A stretch of DNA of 64,000 nucleotides, from positions 293,716 to 357,715 of the forward strand of contig KN834773.1 of the NCBI GenBank assembly GCA_000827265.1, written 5' to 3'. Source of the stretch: Collybiopsis luxurians FD-317 M1 (taxonomy: Eukaryota > Basidiomycota > Agaricomycetes > Agaricales > Omphalotaceae). This document shows, in pieces, positions 58,782-64,000 of the stretch (the stretch's first letter is position 1; each line of letters begins with the position of its first letter). A program made the translations under genes and the position numbers. Under the pieces are notes generated by a model, which saw only the letters and a list, made by a program, of their open reading frames with translations, did not search any database and was not told the origin of the DNA.

Positions 58782-60075
58782 ATGACTCCACAAGAACAAC
58801 AGACTATTGCTTCCTATGCCTCTCTCATCTACCCAAACATTATATCTGCCGTGGTAGTAGGAGTAACTGGCTTTGGTATTTATTATCTCATAATTTTCGG
58901 AGCCTGCTCTTCTGCATTAACTGGTCAATAATGAACACATTTTAGGTGCATCTGTTCTAGGAATGATTATTGCTACTCGCATCCTAGTGTGAGAGGTGTT
59001 AGTAGGAATAGCTTGTAATTTTTGAGCTCACATGTCTGTTGCATGTCTGTCGGAATTTGGCTTCTCCATAGGAATAAGTCCTGGACCCGTTCACAGATTA
59101 CACTTCTTACTTGCCTGGTCATGGCATTTCTTGCCATGACTTGGAGTATGTTTATCAATATAGAGTTCCCACTCATTCAAGACCAGGTTGTTTTTGCTGA
59201 AGTAAAATCAGAAGGGCAGAGAAAACTTCAAACTCAAGCCCAGAAGGCAGACAAAAAACTTCTACCTCTAGATTATATGCTAACCTGGAACATAACAACT
59301 TCTGTGAGCTGGCTCTGTTTATTCATTCATTATTTGTGGGCCTGATGAATCTGTTGCCCAGGCACTTCTAAGTGATTTTATTGTGGTTTGGAGAGCCTGG
59401 GTTTTATTTCAGCAGGAAAGGTTTTGGAAGATGGGACTTCTGCTTCTCATGATTGTCAATATTGGTGTGTAATAAATTTACCTTAACCCTTTCAATTAAT
59501 CCATTTCATGATACTATACAGGTATCAATATTGCAGATTGCATCCTCAATACCATTGAGATCAATATGGTACAATCCGGCTCTATCCCAATTTTAGATTG
59601 GTTATCACTTATAGTTTCTCTGATTGTCAACATGTTTGCAACTGGCCTGATTGCATGGAAGGCATGGTAAGTACATTCAAACTCTTGCATGCAATTGTTC
59701 AACTCCTATTGAAATTATCATGCTCTACAGGAATCACTACCATATCATGAGGGCAGCTGCAGTGCATCGAAGAACTAGGGTTCAGAAGATCCTACTCCTG
59801 TTGATTGAGTCAGGTGCAATATATTGTGCAATACAGGCTCTCTACCTTGTCTTTTATTTGGTGAATGCACATGCCACTCATAATGGCCTTTACCTCACCT
59901 TGAACATTGTTGGTTCTATATTCAATCTTGCTTCAGTAAGTCTCAACTCTTTCTTTTAAAGCTCAGTTAATCTTCAAAAATAAATTTATAGGCCTGGTAT
60001 CCTATTGCAGTTGTAATTTTGGTCAACATGGATAATGGAAGTCATTCTCTGAATGTTTCGCTTATTTCTGTATAA
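58782..60075 (+). CDS. Seven-helix membrane protein of an Agaricomycete family, 317 aa
   Basis: Exons 58782-58923, 58946-58988, 59072-59303, 59362-59464, 59522-59666, 59731-59935 and 59992-60075 give 317 residues in frame. Seven hydrophobic helices are visible: 'PNIISAVVVGVTGFGIYYLI', 'SVLGMIIATRILV', 'QITLLTCLVMAFLAMTWSMF', 'FWKMGLLLLMIVNIGIN', 'LSLIVSLIVNMFATGLIAW', 'ILLLLIESGAIYCAIQALYL' and 'LNIVGSIFNLASAWYPIAVV'. The signatures 'FIVVWRAWVLF', 'LIAWKAW' and 'AWYPIAVVILVN' belong to a large multigene family of seven-helix proteins in Agaricomycetes with no assigned ligand. Splicing requires a 22-nt intron at 58924-58945 (GT..TTTAG); without it the frame stops at TAA. Either this is an ultrashort intron or the gene carries a small defect. 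Confidence 0.75.
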
Positions 60076-60324
60076 TGCTGTCACAGCTTATACATATAAA
60101 GACTTTTTTTTTTTTGGCTAAATCTGCATTTTACATTCTGTGGTGCAAGGGTGCACCTTAGTTAATACATGCTATGTCCTACATAGTACGAGATTCAAAC
60201 AAGATTTTGATATTCAATCTCTGTTTGCACTACAGAATTGTAAAGATACATTGAGCTGCAGTCAGGAGGAGTTACTCAATTGACCAGCATTGAGTTAGCC
60301 ATCAAGTTAATTTGCATGCAATCC

Positions 60325-60410
60325 ATGTTACAAGTCATGGAATGCTGAGTTTATGCCTCATAATTTTGAATCAATTTATGCCTGATCCAAGACAGGCAAC
60401 TTTGAATTAG
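60325..60410 (+). repeat. Dispersed repeat C, copy 3 (diverged)
   Basis: Shares 'CATGGAATGC', 'ATGCCTGATCC' and 'GACAGGCAA.TTT' in the order seen at 4663-4760. Confidence 0.4.
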
Positions 60411-60964
60411 TCTGATGTTCTCACACAACTTATGCAGTTTCAGTTAGTATTCATTGAAATTTGACAACAAAGGCAAAGGCAAATTGGGCACAACTGCCTC
60501 GCAGCAGCAATGGCTCATTACACAGCAGGACCATAAGCAAAGACTTTATACAAAGACAGCTTAAAAGGAAATTTTAGAAAGAAGTTGGAACTTATGACTT
60601 TACGATCTATATGGAAGTCCCTCTGCAGGGGAAGCCATACAGAACCAGTACTTGGTCCAGTTGTCGAAAAGGAGTAGAAAGAAAGAGACGGAGTTCCAGC
60701 AATCACAATGTTTTTCTTCATACCTGCCCGAGTTGGAAACTAGAGATGAAAAGCGGCCGACCAGCAGATGCAATTGTTGTGTTCAGGGAAAAGGATATAT
60801 TGCAGAAATGGCAGTCAATGCCACACCCTCGGTAGTACCATGAATATGATGGTCGGAGGTATTACTATTGTGATAACTGAAGGTTGAGACTGGGGGAATA
60901 GTATACAAAAGCTGATATTCTCTACATACTCGAGTCCTTATAAACATAAGTGCTGTGTACATAG

Positions 60965-61130
60965 AACTATTATGAGTCTGGAATGAAATGGAGGAATTGT
61001 CTTGCAACAGGACTTGACCTTTTTCCCATGCCACTTTACTTGCTCTCTATATCAATTTTTTTCCCCCATATATGGATGTGTCACTTTTTGTAACTTTTGT
61101 TATGCTACGTGACTTTCCATCCACTATCAT
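60965..61130 (+). repeat. Dispersed repeat E, copy 2
   Basis: Diverged match to 56235-56400, same orientation, with blocks in the same order. Confidence 0.6.
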
Positions 61131-61489
61131 CTTCCTCCCTTCTCTTCCTCTTCATTATGTGGTTCCTCTTCATTATGCAGTTCCTCTTTGTTACATAGTT
61201 GCTTTGCTCCACCATCATCATCCCAATGTTCTTTATTCAATCCAGCCTCTTTGTTAAGCATTTCACTTGAAACTTAGTAGATGAGATGATTCCTAACATA
61301 TCTATTCCACACCCAGCTTCTGGGCTACATGGTTTCTTTGTTCTTTCTTGGTGGTCCCTCGTACAGTGAGCAATGCTGTTTCTTCACTTGGATGTTTTTC
61401 CCACATATCATTTTGTTTCCCATGGGTGATCTGCTCCCCAGTGGATTGTTCATAGCTACCACTGTCTTGCACATGAGCAAACAGTCTCT

Positions 61490-61528
61490 AAACCAAACCA
61501 AACCAACCAACCAACCAACCAAACCAAA
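61490..61528 (+). repeat. (CCAA)n simple repeat
   Basis: About nine CCAA/CCAAA units in a row. Confidence 0.85.
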
Positions 61529-61604
61529 TTAACCATATGTATTGCCTATATACCATGTCACTTGTATTCTCAAGGGTTATGAAGTATTGACCCAACTTCA
61601 CCCA

Positions 61605-62421
61605 TCAGGAAAAATAGCTTGAGCTTGGGGTTAAATTATAACAACCTCAAGAAACCTAAGAAGCATAGGACACTTCAAGTACTTAGGTTACCTAGGTTTC
61701 CACAGTCCAACCCCTATATCCTAGGGTGCCCTAGGTTGTCCTAGGTTGTTTCAGGTTGCCCCAGGTTGGCTCAGGTTGGCTCAGGTTACCTGAGGTTACC
61801 CCAGGTTGCATAAAGGGTTAATAGGTAAAAATAATATATCTTTATATATTACTGTTTGTACTCTATTCTACTGTATATAGTGAGCTATTGTACTTGTATA
61901 GTAGTAGTAGTAGTATTGAACTTGTACATATTTTATGTATAGTATATATGGTATACATTTTCGTCAGGTATTATACTTTATAATGTATTACAGTACACTA
62001 GTATTAACCTAATATACTCAAGTACAGTATTTCAGTACAGTAAAGAGCTTATACATGTACATATAGTGTGTATATAGTATGGTATAATTATGATATACTT
62101 GTTTTGACCATATGAAAATTATTTTGATTGTAGACAGCTCACAGAGTTGCATCATGTGACTTATGTCAAATTTCAGTTTCTATGAGTTATCTACAACTAA
62201 GAAGGTGTCCTTGTCATGCATTTAGGATAGATTAAAGCATAGGTATATATATTCAATATAATTTTGCCTTATTTGGTAATATTTACAGCATCACTCCTCA
62301 GGTATCCTTGGGATACCTGAGGTTTGTCCAGGATATTGGCATTTCCTAGGTCACCCAGGTCCCTCAGGTTGCTCCAGGTTGCCTCCTAGGTAACCTGAGG
62401 CTCAGACCATTTTTCCTGATG
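61605..62421. mobile_element. TIR element 'CATCAGG' family, 817 bp
   Basis: Starts CATCAGGAAAAAT and ends with the complement ATTTTTCCTGATG. Just inside the left end is a tandem run of ~11-bp units (CCCAGGTTG, CTCAGGTTG; 61725-61810), mirrored in shorter form before the right end (62335-62400). The middle is AT-rich with no gene. It shares ends with the 234-bp element at 27492-27725. Confidence 0.65.
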
Positions 62422-62699
62422 CCAGCCCCAGCAAGCTTTGCACATTGTGCTGGTAGTGTGCATCTTGGATTGTTGAAGCCTTTTCCTTTGGAGTTGAGTT
62501 CATCAAGAGACTGCATTCTATGTCGCAGAGGTGGTGGTCCATGACATTGCACAAGTGGGGCCAGTTAGATATCTTGTAAGATGAAGTTGTACATGGAAAC
62601 ATTGATACTAAAATGAAGGGTATGAAAGGATCAGTATTCATTGTTTTCATTTGCAGTGAGCTCAACATCAGTGCTGTTCTACTGGTTGAGTTTCCCTTT

Positions 62700-62896
62700 A
62701 CTGTCAAGGAGACTGAAGACAATGGCAATAGGTGGAAACAAAAAATGATAGCATTTATGAACAATGGCATTGTTTTTTAGTAGTACTGCCTGTATATGCC
62801 AAGACATGGTGCTATGGGAATACAATTACTGTGAGCAAATTAGACTCTGGACTTGTACATGCCATGTGTGAAGTGCAATGGCCCACATCCCACAAG
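62700..62896 (-). repeat. Dispersed repeat D, copy 4
   Basis: Reverse-orientation copy. It has both the terminal block (62844-62896) and the inner block around 'AACAATGCCATTGTTCATAA' on the minus strand, with the same spacing as at 3372-3600. Confidence 0.6.
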
Positions 62897-64000
62897 TATA
62901 AGTAGAACAATGAAGCTGAAAATCCAATTACACAATGAGTATGAAAACACAAAAGACATAATATAAATGTGGAAACTGTGTATGTATGAGATCAATCAAG
63001 TATCCACAACAGCTACATCAATTGATGATCATATATCCTTTCAAAGAATTGTCTGGAAGCAGATTGAGCTTGAGTTTAATTAGATAGAGGCCAGAGATCC
63101 AAACTGTAAAGCACACACTTTATACCAGTCAATAAGAAGCTAAGGCCACTGCACTCATGCCCCTTTGCCCTTCATTGATTAGTTGGTATTGCAAAGGAAC
63201 TTGAACCTGCCATGTGTACATCCCATTGATTCCAAATCGGGACCAGAAGCAATTTGGCAAGAGCCAGAAATTTTTCATTCCTATGTATTAAAAATTTACC
63301 ATTCTCTACGAATTTCATAGTAAAAGCACCTGAGTTAATTACACCTCAAGTGAAAATAAATAATATGCAGTGACTACGAGGGAACCTTACTTGAGATCTT
63401 TATCCCCAGCCCATTAACTACTTTTACACAAAGGTGCTCAAGGGGAATCATTGACAATCACCTGTGATGATAAATTAGTTGTCACATGGTGGAACAGTGG
63501 TAATCCGTTCGATACACCACTATCAAGCACTGTTTGGTGTCATTTGGCAAGTGCATTGGTATGGAAAGCCGGAAGGCCTCGCTCATGTCAGAACTGTCAT
63601 TGGTCATGTGAGTCAATAGAATCTTGGTAATTGAGATATATACAGTAATAGGACCTCAAACACTCACTTTAATCAGTCCATCATTAATAACTGAGATAAC
63701 ACTGCAGTGGTAAAGCCTGCTACCTCTCCAAGTTGTGCTTCCATGTAATGAAAATAAGTATAAGGTTCATATCTTATGTCCATGGAGGGTTACATCTACT
63801 TAAGCATAAGCCATAGTGCTCCAACTGAGCTGAAAGGCTTCAACATTGCATAGAGCATGTAGTGCAATTGGTGTAGTGAATTATATTTAGGTGCAAAGTA
63901 AAATTGGTGATAAAATTTTGGGGCATTGAAAAGAACTCCAGATTATGTTGTCTACTGGCCATTTATATACTGTAATAATACAAATGTGGTACTTAAAGAT

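Larger units (their letters stand above)
60076..64000. other. Repeat-rich interval without genes
   Basis: Holds repeat C copy 3 (60325-60410), repeat E copy 2 (60965-61130), a CCAA run (61490-61528), the CATCAGG element (61605-62421) and repeat D copy 4 (62700-62896). From 62900 to 64000 nothing recognisable was seen on either strand. Confidence 0.55.

Overview
The window reads as nuclear DNA of a basidiomycete fungus, most likely an Agaricomycete. The genes are cut by many short introns (about 40-75 nt, GT..AG, often with a CTAAT/CTAAC branch site). Ankyrin/NACHT proteins, a two-finger C2H2 type and two seven-helix receptor families of the Agaricomycete kind are present. Between the gene islands lies AT-richer DNA packed with short inverted-repeat transposons. 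There are two assembly gaps (N runs at 11667-11822 and 51400-52126). Nothing bacterial or organellar was seen.

Layout. 1-2107: 3' part of a long ankyrin-repeat gene. 2108-5836: repeats, including a hAT-like non-autonomous element with an 8-bp target duplication. 5837-10623: two low-complexity hypothetical genes facing away from each other. 10624-13031: two Tc1/mariner-like foldback elements, one abutting a gap. 13032-13481: small secreted protein. 14.8-16.4 kb: degenerate C2H2 gene back to back with an ELP1 5' fragment; this block is a copy of the promoter region at 40.1-41.2 kb. 17.6-18.1 kb: TIR element. 19392-22574: NACHT-ankyrin NLR (minus). 23918-25903: ten-exon GH30 glycoside hydrolase (minus). 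27.5-31.1 kb: TIR element, retrotransposon gag remnant split by a second hAT-like element, and a broken third member (C) of the family described below. 31271-32233: orphan gene. 32.4-37.7 kb: large inverted array of ~180-bp CCATGG-rich repeats around a frameshifted ORF, invaded by a MULE-like element with a perfect 9-bp target duplication. 37864-40335 (minus) and 40770-46843 (plus): gene B and ELP1/IKI3 on a shared promoter. 48106-50143: seven-helix receptor-like gene. 51.1-52.5 kb: TIR element containing the second gap. 53454-56081: gene A, paralogue of B. 58782-60075: second seven-helix gene. 60.1-64 kb: repeats only.

The most unusual content is the gene A / gene B / remnant C family. A and B share an N-terminal motif (S-L-F-x-x-S-R-N-V-x-I-Y-G-G), a protein-kinase-like but apparently catalytically empty middle, a conserved 'EITFTPDAVRNAIL' block, and the same order of exons including microexons of 11 and 15 nt. 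B ends in a double-stranded-RNA-binding fold; A ends in an unrelated acidic Ser/Pro tail. They sit near NLR-type genes and mobile DNA, which suggests (inference only) an expanding recognition or defence family.

Exon coordinates for GH30, ELP1, the NLR, genes A and B and the receptors were worked out by hand from reading frame and GT/AG sites. They close in frame but have no transcript support.
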